DNA of 64,000 nucleotides, taken from NCBI RefSeq assembly GCF_000381885.1, contig NZ_KB907210.1, forward strand, positions 568,104 to 632,103, in the 5' to 3' direction. Below, piece by piece: positions 1 to 7,369 of the stretch (position 1 is the first letter of the stretch; each line of letters opens with the position of its first letter). The position numbers and the translations under genes are program-made. The notes beneath the pieces are model-generated. The model was not told the DNA's origin. It did no database searches and worked only from the letters and a program-made list of their open reading frames with translations. The stretch comes from Actinomadura atramentaria DSM 43919 (GTDB lineage Bacteria; Actinomycetota; Actinomycetes; Streptosporangiales; Streptosporangiaceae).

Positions 1-2
1 GC

Positions 3-617
3 GGCGAGGACCTGCCGGACGCGGCCGTCCGCGAGCTGGCCGAGGAGACCGGCCTCGCCGCCGCCGACGCCGCGCTGGACCGCCTGCACCTGGAGCAGCT
101 CGGCACCTACGGCGCGCCCGGCCGCGACCCCCGGATGCGCGTCGTGTCCGTCGCCTACCTGGCGTTCGCGCCCGCGCTGCCCGACCCGGCGGCGGGCGGC
201 GACGCGGCCGACGCGGCGTGGACGCCGGTCGCCGCGCTCGGCCTGACGGCGGCGGGCGCGCAGCCGCCCGGCACGACCCGCCCACTGGCGTTCGACCACG
301 CGCGCATCCTCGCGGACGGGCTGGAGCGCGCCCGCGCGAAGCTGGAGTACACGCCGCTGGCGACGGCGTTCTGCGCCGCCGAGTTCACGATCCCCGAGCT
401 GCGCGCCGTCTACGAGGCGGTGTGGGGCGAGGAGCTGCACGCGGGCAACTTCCACCGGAAGGTCCTGTCCGTCCCGGGCTTCGTGGAGGGGACGGGCGGC
501 ACCTCGGACGCGCCCGGCCGGCGCGGCGGCCCCCGCCCGCGCCTGTATCGGGCGGGCGACGCGCGCCTGCTGCACCCGGCGCTGCTGCGGCCGAGCCGGG
601 AGGAGGAGGTCCGGTGA
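3..617 (+). CDS. NUDIX hydrolase with C-terminal winged-helix domain, 5' truncated
   Basis: The reading frame is open from the window edge, so the start and N-terminus are missing; 204 residues are visible. The Nudix box is seen at the very start (G-E-D-L ... R-E-L-A-E-E-T-G-L), giving the Mg-binding REXXEE core of nucleotide-diphosphate hydrolases. The C-terminal third (from about FDHARILADGLERAR, through the LEYTPLAT stretch, to HRKVLSV) is the winged-helix module typical of NrtR-like and ADP-ribose-pyrophosphatase-like Nudix proteins. It could therefore be an enzyme, a ligand-sensing regulator, or both. Its TGA overlaps the GTG of the next gene by 3 nt, so it heads or joins the operon running to 3902. 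The substrate cannot be read from the sequence. Confidence 0.88.
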   Translation, partial: GEDLPDAAVRELAEETGLAAADAALDRLHLEQLGTYGAPGRDPRMRVVSVAYLAFAPALPDPAAGGDAADAAWTPVAALGLTAAGAQPPGTTRPLAFDHARILADGLERARAKLEYTPLATAFCAAEFTIPELRAVYEAVWGEELHAGNFHRKVLSVPGFVEGTGGTSDAPGRRGGPRPRLYRAGDARLLHPALLRPSREEEVR

Positions 618-1612
618 ACGCCGCCGAGGCGCTGGCCGAGATCGACGCGGCGCGCGGTCCCGCCGAGCTGTTCGGCGCGGACGCGGCCGAGGCGGAGCGG
701 ACGTACCGGCGGCTCGCCCGCGTCCTGCACCCGGACGCGCCGGGCGGCGACGCGGCCGGGTTCGTCCGCCTCGGGGACCTGTGGCGCGCCTACCGGGGCG
801 CGCGGACCATCACCACATCCCGCCGCGCGTACAGGCTCGGCCCGCCCGTCGCACGCGGCGACCTCGCCGTCCTGTACGCCGCCCCCGCCGACGACGGCAC
901 GGACGCGGTCCTCAAGATGCCGCGCGACCCCGCCGACTCCGACCTGCTCGAACGCGAGGCGGCCGCGCTCCGGCGGCTGGCCGAACGCGGCGACCCACGG
1001 TACCTGCCGTACGTGCCGCGCCTGGTCGAGTCGTTCCGGCACCGGGACGCGGCGACGGGCGCGGAGCGGCGCGTCAACGCGCTGAACCGCCTCGACGGGT
1101 TCGTGTCGCTGGCCGACGTCCGCACCGCGTACCCGGCCGGGCTCGACGCGCGCGACGCGGCGTGGATGTGGCGGCGGCTGCTCGTCGCGCTGGGGTTCGC
1201 GCACCGCGCGGGCGTCGTCCACGGCGCGGTGCTGCCCGAGCACGTCATGATCCATCCGGCGGAGCACGGCGTGGTGCTCGTGGACTGGTGCTACAGCGCG
1301 CTGGACGGGGACCGGGTGCCCGCGCTCGTCGCACGGTACGCCGACCGGTATCCGCCGGAGGTCACCGGTAAGCGCCCGGCCGTGCCCGCCACGGACGTCC
1401 ATCTGGCGACGCTGTGCATGACCGACCTCATGGGCGACCGCGCGCCCGCCGAACTCGCCCGGTTCGCGCGCGGCTGCACGCTGCCGTCCCCCGCCGCGCG
1501 TCCCGGCGACGCCTGGGCGCTGCTCGGCGAACTCGACGAACTTCTCGAACGGCTGTACGGCCCGCGCCGTTTCCGTCCGTTCACGATGCCCCCTGCGAAG
1601 GAGAATCCCTGA
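614..1612 (+). CDS. J-domain-like / protein-kinase-like (pseudokinase) fusion
   Basis: This 332-aa protein starts at GTG 614, chosen because AGGAGGAGG lies at 601-609 and the GTG overlaps the upstream TGA. Residues about 1-65 resemble a short J domain and carry the HPD tripeptide (LARVLHPDAPGG). The rest resembles a protein kinase: a VLK lysine near residue 100, an alpha-C-like glutamate shortly after (LEREAAAL), and a catalytic-loop equivalent HGAVLPEHV. In that loop the HRD aspartate is absent. The DFG position reads VDW, so the metal-binding Asp is kept. This suggests a pseudokinase or atypical kinase acting as a scaffold or nucleotide sensor. It is translationally coupled to the vWA gene (TGATG overlap at 1610-1614). 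Confidence 0.8.
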   Translation: MNAAEALAEIDAARGPAELFGADAAEAERTYRRLARVLHPDAPGGDAAGFVRLGDLWRAYRGARTITTSRRAYRLGPPVARGDLAVLYAAPADDGTDAVLKMPRDPADSDLLEREAAALRRLAERGDPRYLPYVPRLVESFRHRDAATGAERRVNALNRLDGFVSLADVRTAYPAGLDARDAAWMWRRLLVALGFAHRAGVVHGAVLPEHVMIHPAEHGVVLVDWCYSALDGDRVPALVARYADRYPPEVTGKRPAVPATDVHLATLCMTDLMGDRAPAELARFARGCTLPSPAARPGDAWALLGELDELLERLYGPRRFRPFTMPPAKENP

Positions 1613-2586
1613 TGGGAAGCGGAACCTGGTCCACCGACGTCTACAGCGCCGCCGAGAGCTACCGCCGGTCCACCGGCGCGAGCGCGTTCGCGTACAGCGA
1701 CTCCGGCGCGACCTCGACGCACCCGTCGCTCGACCCGAAGGGCGTCGCCCTGCGCGAGAGCCGCGATTCGGACGAGCACCCCGAATCGGTCGGCATCGCC
1801 GTCCTGTTCGACGTGACCGGCTCGATGGGCGGCGTCCCGCGCGCCCTCCAGCAGAAGCTCCCGGGCCTGCTCGGGCTGCTGCTGCGCAAGGGCTACGTCG
1901 AGCACCCGCAGATCCTGTTCGGCGCGGTCGGCGACGCGACGTGCGACCGCGCGCCGCTCCAGATCGGCCAGTTCGAGGCCGACAACCGGATGGACGACGA
2001 CCTCGGCCGCATCCTGCTGGAGGGCGGGGGCGGCGGCCAGATGCGCGAGTCCTACGAGCTGGCGCTGCACTTCATGGCGCGGCACACCGCGCTCGACTGC
2101 TTCGAGAAACGGGGGCGGCGCGGCTACCTGTTCCTCATCGGGGACGAGCTGGCGTACCCGAAGGTGAAGGCCCGCGAGGTCGCCAAGGTCATCGGCGCCG
2201 GCATCGGCGAGGACGTGCCCGTCGCGGAGATCCTGCGGGAGGCGCAGCGCCTGTACGACGTGTACTTCATCATCCCCGAGGGCGCGTACCACACGGGCGA
2301 CGCGCGGCTGCGGGACTTCTGGCGGGACCTGCTCGGCCAGAACGTGCTGTACCTGGACGATCCGGCGGCCGTCTGCGAGACCATCGCGCTGACCGTGGGG
2401 CTCGGGGAGGACGCCATCGACCTCGACGCCGGGCTCGGCCACCTCGCGGAGACGGGCTCGACGGCCGGGCCGAGCGTCTCGCGGGCGCTCGCCCCGCTCG
2501 CGGAGTCCCGGACGTCGGTCGTCCGCTCGGGCGCGCCCGCCGGACTGGAGCCCGGCGACGGCCCGTCCGCGACGACGCGGCTGTGA
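1612..2586 (+). CDS. von Willebrand factor A (vWA) domain protein
   Basis: This 324-aa protein starts at ATG 1612 behind GAAGGAGAA and overlaps the upstream stop by one base. A MIDAS-type metal site is visible near residue 67 (LFDVTGSMGG, the DxTxS pattern), with an acidic patch (IGDE) around residue 180 where the vWA fold usually places further metal ligands. There is no signal peptide or membrane segment, so it should be cytoplasmic. The C-terminal ~60 residues are low-complexity. vWA proteins of this kind usually assemble complexes or act with chaperones. Its place between a J/pseudokinase and a PurA-like enzyme suggests it belongs to a metal-dependent regulatory assembly; that role is inferred. 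Confidence 0.82.
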   Translation: MGSGTWSTDVYSAAESYRRSTGASAFAYSDSGATSTHPSLDPKGVALRESRDSDEHPESVGIAVLFDVTGSMGGVPRALQQKLPGLLGLLLRKGYVEHPQILFGAVGDATCDRAPLQIGQFEADNRMDDDLGRILLEGGGGGQMRESYELALHFMARHTALDCFEKRGRRGYLFLIGDELAYPKVKAREVAKVIGAGIGEDVPVAEILREAQRLYDVYFIIPEGAYHTGDARLRDFWRDLLGQNVLYLDDPAAVCETIALTVGLGEDAIDLDAGLGHLAETGSTAGPSVSRALAPLAESRTSVVRSGAPAGLEPGDGPSATTRL

Positions 2587-3902
2587 CCGTGCGCCCGCAC
2601 ACGATCGTCGTCGACCTCGGCTTCGGCGACGCGGGCAAGGGCACCGTCGTGGACCGGCTCTGCGCACGGGGGCCGGAGCCGGTCCACGCGGTCGTCCGCT
2701 TCAACGGCGGCGCGCAGGCCGCGCACAACGTGGTGACCGACGACGGCCGCCACCACACGTTCGCGCAGTTCGGCTCGGGCACGTTCACGCCGGGCGTCCG
2801 AACCCACCTCTCACGCTTCGTCCTGGTGGACCCTTTGGCTCTGGCCGCCGAAGCCGACCACCTGGCCGCGGTCGGCGTACCCGACGCCTTCGCCCGCCTG
2901 ACGGTGGACGAACGCGCGCTGCTCGTCACGCCGTACCACCGAGCCGCGAACCGAGCGCGCGAACTGGCCCGGGGCGCGGCCCGCCACGGCTCCTGCGGAA
3001 TGGGCATCGGAGAAACCGCCGCCTACGCCCTGACCCACCCCACCGAAGCCCCCCGAGCGGCCGACTGCCACTCCCCCACCCGCCTGAACCGAGTTCTGAC
3101 CGCCCTACACGACCGCTACCGCGCGGAATTCCCGGACGGCCCACCGGTCCCACCAGCAGAAGACTGCGCGAAAGCATTCCAAGCATTCGCCGACCGCGTC
3201 ACCTTGGTAGACGACACATACCTGGCGGCTCTCCTGGCAGCAGGCCCGGTCGTCTTCGAAGGAGCCCAAGGCGTCCTCCTGGACGAAGACCACGGCTTCC
3301 ACCCCCACACAACCTGGTCCACAACAACATTCAAAAACGCCGAAGCCCTCCTCGCGGAATCAGGCACAACCCGCCCATCCCAACGCCTGGGCGTCCTCCG
3401 CACCTACACAACCCGCCACGGCCCAGGCCCCTTCGTCACCGAAGACCCGACCCTCACGCTGCCCGACCCGCACAACACCAAAAACCCCTGGCAGGGCACC
3501 TTCCGCGTAGGCCACCTGGACGAAGTAGCCCTGCGCTACGCAGCAGAAGCCTGCGGCGGCATAGACGCCCTGGCCATAACCCACATGGACGTCGCCGCTT
3601 CAAACCCCGACCTACTCCGCTGCACCGCCTACGAACTCCCAGACGAACAGAACCCGCTGACCCGACTCCCTCACCACAACGACCTGACAACCCGCGAACA
3701 CCTCACCACCCGCCTGCTGACCGCCCGCCCGATCTACGAACCGCTAGGCGACCCGATAACAGCAGCCGAAACAGCCACGAACGCCCCGGCCGTCCTCCTC
3801 TCCCACGGCCCAAGAACATCGGACAAACACTGGACCGGCGCGGGGAGACCCAGTCATGCAGCATTCGGCGCGGCAAATCATGCCGCGTCGGGTGCTGTAT
3901 AA
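2583..3902 (+). CDS. Divergent adenylosuccinate-synthetase-like enzyme
   Basis: This 439-aa protein starts at GTG 2583, overlapping the upstream TGA (GTGA). It is clearly PurA-like. The P-loop equivalent is GFGDAGKGTVVD, where PurA has GDEGKGK. The catalytic histidine region is GGAQAAHNVV, the IMP-region glycine loop is GSCGMGIGET, and the core block is FEGAQGVLLDEDHG, followed by YTTRHGPGPFVTE. The general-base Asp and the His are kept. The aspartate-binding TTGRRRR loop of PurA is not: the aligned stretch reads NPWQGTFRVG. The guanine-recognition TKLD reads THMD. This looks like a paralogue ligating a different amine or using a different nucleotide rather than housekeeping PurA. Codon usage turns A/C-rich after about 2790. 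Confidence 0.85.
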   Translation: MTVRPHTIVVDLGFGDAGKGTVVDRLCARGPEPVHAVVRFNGGAQAAHNVVTDDGRHHTFAQFGSGTFTPGVRTHLSRFVLVDPLALAAEADHLAAVGVPDAFARLTVDERALLVTPYHRAANRARELARGAARHGSCGMGIGETAAYALTHPTEAPRAADCHSPTRLNRVLTALHDRYRAEFPDGPPVPPAEDCAKAFQAFADRVTLVDDTYLAALLAAGPVVFEGAQGVLLDEDHGFHPHTTWSTTTFKNAEALLAESGTTRPSQRLGVLRTYTTRHGPGPFVTEDPTLTLPDPHNTKNPWQGTFRVGHLDEVALRYAAEACGGIDALAITHMDVAASNPDLLRCTAYELPDEQNPLTRLPHHNDLTTREHLTTRLLTARPIYEPLGDPITAAETATNAPAVLLSHGPRTSDKHWTGAGRPSHAAFGAANHAASGAV

Positions 3903-3910
3903 CGGGCCGC

Positions 3911-4180
3911 ATGGGAGTTCGCAAGAGTGTTCCAATGGGACCAGAGGACCTCATCGCCCTGGAGCGGATGCACGCTCCCCGAAGGCCCGAGCGAGACGCA
4001 CTGGCCCGGCTCACCGGCCGGAACCTGGCGGCCGGGGCCTCCGACGCGGAGATCATCGCCGCATTGATCCGCGCGGGCCGGGAAGCCGTAGACCGGCAGG
4101 TTGCGGCCACCGGGTACGCGGCGTGGGCGGCGGGGATGGACGACGAGGACCGCGCCTACCGCACCGCCCGACGCGGCTGA
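3911..4180 (+). CDS. Small hypothetical protein
   Basis: This 89-aa ORF lies directly downstream of the PurA-like gene. It is charged and mostly helical in appearance, with no signal peptide, membrane segment or family motif I recognise. Met9 (ATG 3935, after GGAG at 3914) is an alternative start, as no strong ribosome site precedes 3911. The central stretch (LARLTGRNLAAGASDAEIIAALIRAG) resembles the helical antitoxin-sized proteins common in actinomycetes, but no toxin partner is visible downstream. It could be the last gene of the operon or an independent small gene. Confidence 0.5.
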   Translation: MGVRKSVPMGPEDLIALERMHAPRRPERDALARLTGRNLAAGASDAEIIAALIRAGREAVDRQVAATGYAAWAAGMDDEDRAYRTARRG

Positions 4181-4290
4181 GGCCCTTGATGCCGACGATG
4201 ATGAAGGTCGGCCGCACGCTGCGCCACGCCCTGGCACTCTGATCGCCGACCGCGTCGCCTTGCGCCCGCCGGGCAGAAGCCGTCGTACGC

Positions 4291-4328
4291 CAGAGCCCCC
4301 AGGGTGGTCGTGCTTCCTGGGGGCTCTG
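4291..4328. terminator. Bidirectional terminator hairpin
   Basis: A perfect 13-bp stem (CAGAGCCCCCAGG at 4291-4303 pairing with 4316-4328) encloses a 12-nt loop. It sits between the rightward 0-4.2 kb genes and the leftward DUF397 array ending at 4340. There is no U-tract, as is usual in GC-rich actinomycetes. Confidence 0.75.
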
Positions 4329-4339
4329 CGGTGCGGGTG

Positions 4340-4549
4340 TCAGGGGAGGTCGTGGATGCCGGACTTCACCTGAGCGGTGAACGTGCGCCACGTGTCAGCG
4401 GCGACGAACAGTTTGGGGCCGCTCGGGTTCTTGGAGTCGCGGACGCCCGTTAGGGATGCGAAGTTCGCTACTTCCACGCAGTTGCCGCCGGTGCCGGTGC
4501 TGTGGCTGCTCTTGCGCCACCGGGCGGGCGGCGGGACGAGATTGCTCAA
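4340..4549 (-). CDS. DUF397 protein, array copy 6 (most distal)
   Basis: A 69-aa DUF397 protein with the family hallmarks: an N-terminal WRKSSHS motif, then GGNCVEVA, then VRDSKNPSGP and a C-terminal AFT-like segment ending HDLP. It starts at TTG behind CTGGAGGGCACG. An extra base in that junction makes the TTG the in-frame start, unlike the GTG of the other copies. It is the last gene before the terminator at 4291-4328. DUF397 proteins are small cytoplasmic partners encoded beside Scr1-type XRE regulators; their biochemical role is poorly defined. Confidence 0.9.
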   Translation of the reverse strand: MSNLVPPPARWRKSSHSTGTGGNCVEVANFASLTGVRDSKNPSGPKLFVAADTWRTFTAQVKSGIHDLP

Positions 4550-4592
4550 CGTGCCCTCCAGAATCTCGAAGGAGCTTGCTGTGCGCGGGCTT

Positions 4593-4802
4593 TCAAGGGA
4601 GGTCGTGCGCGCCCGACTTCACCTGGGCGGTGAACTCGCGCCACGTGTCGGCCACGACGAACAGCTTCGGGCCATCCGGGTTCTTGGAATCGCGGACGCC
4701 CGCGAGGGGCGCGAAACTCGCCACCTCCACGCATTGGCCGCCGGTGCCGGTGCTGTGGCTGCTCTTGCGCCACCGAGCGGGCGGCGGGACGAGATTGCTC
4801 AC
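4593..4802 (-). CDS. DUF397 protein, array copy 5
   Basis: 69 aa with the DUF397 motif order WRKSSHS, GGQCVEVAS, GVRDSKNPDGP, ending HDLP. It is nearly identical to copy 6 in the first 20 residues (MSNLVPPPARWRKSSHSTGT), so these two are the youngest or best-homogenised pair. The 43-nt gap to copy 6 is longer than the 28-nt gaps elsewhere in the array. It starts behind a GGAGGG site. Confidence 0.92.
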   Translation of the reverse strand: MSNLVPPPARWRKSSHSTGTGGQCVEVASFAPLAGVRDSKNPDGPKLFVVADTWREFTAQVKSGAHDLP

Positions 4803-4830
4803 GTGCCCTCCAGGATCTCGTTCTGACGTG

Positions 4831-5040
4831 TCAGGGGAGGTCGTGCGCGCCCGATTTCACTTGCTCGGTGAACGCGCGCCACGTGTCACCGGCGACGAAC
4901 AGCTTCGGGTCACCGGGGTTCTTGGAATCGCGGACGCCCGCGAGGGGCGCGAAGTTCGCTACCTCCACGCAGTTGCCACCGGTACCGCCACTGTGGCTGC
5001 TCTTGCGCCACTGGGCGGGTGGCTGAACGGAAGTGCTCAC
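4831..5040 (-). CDS. DUF397 protein, array copy 4
   Basis: 69 aa with WRKSSHS, GGNCVEVAN, GVRDSKNPG and a terminal HDLP. The N-terminus (MSTSVQPPAQ) is the most divergent of the array. It is separated by 28 nt from the next copy, and that gap carries the ribosome site GGAGGG. Same-strand spacing and the absence of internal promoter-sized gaps imply cotranscription with the XRE gene at 5751-6584. Confidence 0.92.
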   Translation of the reverse strand: MSTSVQPPAQWRKSSHSGGTGGNCVEVANFAPLAGVRDSKNPGDPKLFVAGDTWRAFTEQVKSGAHDLP

Positions 5041-5068
5041 GTACCCTCCAGGATTTCGTGTGGAAGCC

Positions 5069-5278
5069 TCAGGGAAGGTTGTGCGCGCCCGACTTCACCT
5101 GAGCGGTGAACGCGCGCCACGTGTCAGCGGCGACGAACAGCTTCGGGCCACCGGGGTTCTTGGAGTCGCGGACGCCCGCGAGGGGAGCGAAACTCGCTAC
5201 CTCCACGCATTGGCCGCCGGTGCCGCCGCTGTAGGTGCTCTTACGCCACCGGGCGAGCGGCTGAACGGGATTGCTCAC
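5069..5278 (-). CDS. DUF397 protein, array copy 3
   Basis: 69 aa with WRKSTYS, GGQCVEVAS, GVRDSKNPGGP, ending HNLP instead of HDLP. The GTG start lies behind CTGGAGGGCAC. It is exactly 238 bp from both neighbours. Confidence 0.92.
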   Translation of the reverse strand: MSNPVQPLARWRKSTYSGGTGGQCVEVASFAPLAGVRDSKNPGGPKLFVAADTWRAFTAQVKSGAHNLP

Positions 5279-5306
5279 GTGCCCTCCAGGATCTCGTTCT
5301 GAAGTT

Positions 5307-5516
5307 TCAGGGGAGGTCGTGGGTGCCGGACTTCACCTGGGTCGTAAACGTGCGCCAGGTCTCGGCGGCGACGAGGAGGTTCGGGCCGTCCGGGTTCTTG
5401 GAATCGCGGACGCCCGCGAGGGGCGCGAAACTCGCGACCTCCACGCACTGACCGCCGGTGCCGGAGCTGTAGCTGCTCTTGCGCCACCGGGCGAGCGGCT
5501 GAACGGGATTGCTCAC
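5307..5516 (-). CDS. DUF397 protein, array copy 2
   Basis: 69 aa with WRKSSYS, GGQCVEVAS, GVRDSKNPDGP and a C-terminal half (NLLVAAETWR) shared with copy 1. This suggests copies 1 and 2 arose from one another or are homogenised in this half. The GTG start lies behind GGAGGG. Confidence 0.92.
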   Translation of the reverse strand: MSNPVQPLARWRKSSYSSGTGGQCVEVASFAPLAGVRDSKNPDGPNLLVAAETWRTFTTQVKSGTHDLP

Positions 5517-5544
5517 GTGCCCTCCAGGATCTCGTTCTGAAGTT

Positions 5545-5754
5545 TCAGGGAAGGTCGTGCGCGCCGGACTTCACCTGAGCGGTGAACGCGCGCCAGGTTT
5601 CCGCGGCGACGAGGAGGTTCGGGCCGTCCGGGTTCTTGGAGTCGCGGATGCCGGTGACGGGGGCGAAGCTTGCGACCTCCACGCAGTTGCCGCCGGTGCC
5701 GGAGCTGTAGCTGCTCTTGCGCCACCGGGCGGCCGACGGAACGGGGTTGCTCAC
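5545..5754 (-). CDS. DUF397 protein, array copy 1 (coupled to XRE regulator)
   Basis: 69 aa with WRKSSYS, GGNCVEVAS, GIRDSKNPDGP, ending HDLP. The GTG start (5754-5752) overlaps the TGA of the XRE regulator (GTGA), so the two are translationally coupled. This is the canonical XRE-DUF397 pair from which the rest of the array probably expanded. The counterpart at 29380-29589 has the same overlap. Confidence 0.94.
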   Translation of the reverse strand: MSNPVPSAARWRKSSYSSGTGGNCVEVASFAPVTGIRDSKNPDGPNLLVAAETWRAFTAQVKSGAHDLP

Positions 5755-6584
5755 ATGCTCTCCAGGATGTCGTGAAGGAGCCTCAGGGTCTCGTCGGCGG
5801 TCAGCGCCAAAGCCCTGATCCGGTCGTACCGAAGGCTATAGCCCCGGACCTGGTCGCCGCGCAGGATGAGCTGACCGTCGAGATGCCCCTCGACGTAGAC
5901 GGCGTCGGGCTCATCCTCGAACCCGAGGATCTCGAACGCGCCCGGAAGCCCCGGGTACGCCCCGGCGCTGCCCGGAACGACCTGGATCGTGACATTGTGG
6001 CGCTGAGCCATCTCGATCAGGTGCTCGATCTGGCCGCGCATGACCTCCGAATCTCCGATCCTGCGCCGCAACGCCATCTCGTCGAAGATCGCGACGAGGT
6101 GACAGGGGTCGTCGTCGGTCAGGAGCGTCTTGCGCGCCATCCGCGTCTCGACCATCTCTTCGACCTTGTCCAGCGTGACGGTCCCGTCCTTCTCGATCAG
6201 CTCACGGGCGTACTCGGGCGTCTGGAGGATTCCGGTGACGAACATCGTCTCGAAGACGTGCAGGACGACGGCCTCCTCCTCCTTCTCCAGGAACTGCGGG
6301 AAGCCGGGCGGGAGGATCTGGAGGCGTTCGAGCTTCTTGATCCACTCCCACTTGCGGTGGAACGATCCGTTCGTCTTGAAGAACGTGTCGCAGTCGTTCG
6401 CGAAGTCCTCGGACGGCTGGTTCTTGCCGGACTCGACCGCGCCGATCCACTGCTCGGTGTATCCCAGCAGCTCGCCGAGCGCGACCCGGCCGAGCCCGGC
6501 GAGCTTCCGGTAGTTGTAAAGCTCGACCCCGAAGAACTCGTTCGGGGACGTCGGGGGGTCCGGGATGGACGGACGTCGGGGCAT
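5751..6584 (-). CDS. Scr1-type XRE-family regulator (HTH + DUF5753)
   Basis: This 277-aa protein starts at ATG 6584, chosen for the GGAGGA site just upstream and because the paralogue at 29586-30419 has the same length and N-terminus (MPRRPSIPDPP). Residues ~12-75 form a helix-turn-helix (FFGVELYNYRKLAGLGRVALGELLGYTEQWIGAVESGKNQPS). Residues ~95-270 match the DUF5753 domain of Scr1-type regulators, with the ILQTPEYAR and HLVAIFDEMALRR blocks visible. It probably controls its own operon together with DUF397 partners. Upstream DNA to about 6720 is conserved with the second locus, marking a shared promoter/operator. Confidence 0.93.
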   Translation of the reverse strand: MPRRPSIPDPPTSPNEFFGVELYNYRKLAGLGRVALGELLGYTEQWIGAVESGKNQPSEDFANDCDTFFKTNGSFHRKWEWIKKLERLQILPPGFPQFLEKEEEAVVLHVFETMFVTGILQTPEYARELIEKDGTVTLDKVEEMVETRMARKTLLTDDDPCHLVAIFDEMALRRRIGDSEVMRGQIEHLIEMAQRHNVTIQVVPGSAGAYPGLPGAFEILGFEDEPDAVYVEGHLDGQLILRGDQVRGYSLRYDRIRALALTADETLRLLHDILESM

Positions 6585-6754
6585 AACGCATCCTCCGTGC
6601 GCGCGAGGTTCCAAACCGGCGGCATTAGGGAGCGTGCCGCCGGTCATTCGTCATCCGGGGTTCTCGTGCGTCCGACGATAGACCCGTCACGCCGGGCCCG
6701 CGAGCGGTCACGGAAAGAAACAGAGCACCCTTTCCTACGTGCTCCCAATTCGGG

Positions 6755-7150
6755 CTATTTGCGCTTTTCTCTCCCCCGGGCCCCCGCCGCCGGGATCTGC
6801 TGAGTGAGGTTCAGCGCGTTGCCGTCCGGGTCCTTGACGTGGGCGACGCGCTGTCCCCACGGCATGTCGTTGGGGCCGCCGCTCACCGCGCCGCCCAGCA
6901 CCGTCACCCGGTCGAGCATCGCGTCGACGTCCTCGACGGCGACGCTGAGCAGGATGCGCGGCGCCGACCCGTCGCCCGGGTCCTTCTTGGTGACCAGCCC
7001 GAGGTCGGTGTCGCCGACGCGCAGTCCGACGTAGAAGGCCGGGCCCTTCTCCGGCACCCGGAAGATCTCCTCGGCGCCGAACAGCTCCGTGTAGAAGCCG
7101 AGCAGGACGTCGTGGTCGGCGGTGAGGATCACTGGCTGGATCGTGGACAT
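6755..7150 (-). CDS. VOC-superfamily (glyoxalase/bleomycin-resistance-like) protein
   Basis: 131 aa, with ATG at 7150 behind AGGAG. It shows the beta-alpha-beta-beta-beta repeat pattern of the VOC fold, with the typical YTELFGAEE and C-terminal HVKDPDGNALNLTQ motifs. The latter contains the metal-ligand-like region of DPDGN family members. It is probably a small cytoplasmic enzyme or binding protein of unknown substrate. The gene runs opposite to the secreted hydrolase at 7370. Confidence 0.85.
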   Translation of the reverse strand: MSTIQPVILTADHDVLLGFYTELFGAEEIFRVPEKGPAFYVGLRVGDTDLGLVTKKDPGDGSAPRILLSVAVEDVDAMLDRVTVLGGAVSGGPNDMPWGQRVAHVKDPDGNALNLTQQIPAAGARGREKRK

Positions 7151-7369
7151 GGCGCTCCTGTCGAGAACGGTCGGTTCGACGGACAGACCGTCCGCGAGCG
7201 GTGAACTCATCGGCCGGTCGGTCCGCGCCAGCACGGGCTTCGGCTGGGCATGACGTCGCGCTACCCCGCCGACCCACCACTTCCGGGCGGTTATCCACAG
7301 GCGAGAACGAGTGCTTGACGTCACACTCCGGTTGATATCTGATCTCCGGGAACCCCCTGGAGGTGCGTC

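Noticed and set aside
4101-4373. ORF following the small gene at 3911, with a DADDDE stretch that looks slightly like a PIN-domain toxin.
   Set aside because: It overlaps the small gene and reads into the terminator and DUF397 region; no further PIN residues are visible, so a toxin-antitoxin pair is not supported.
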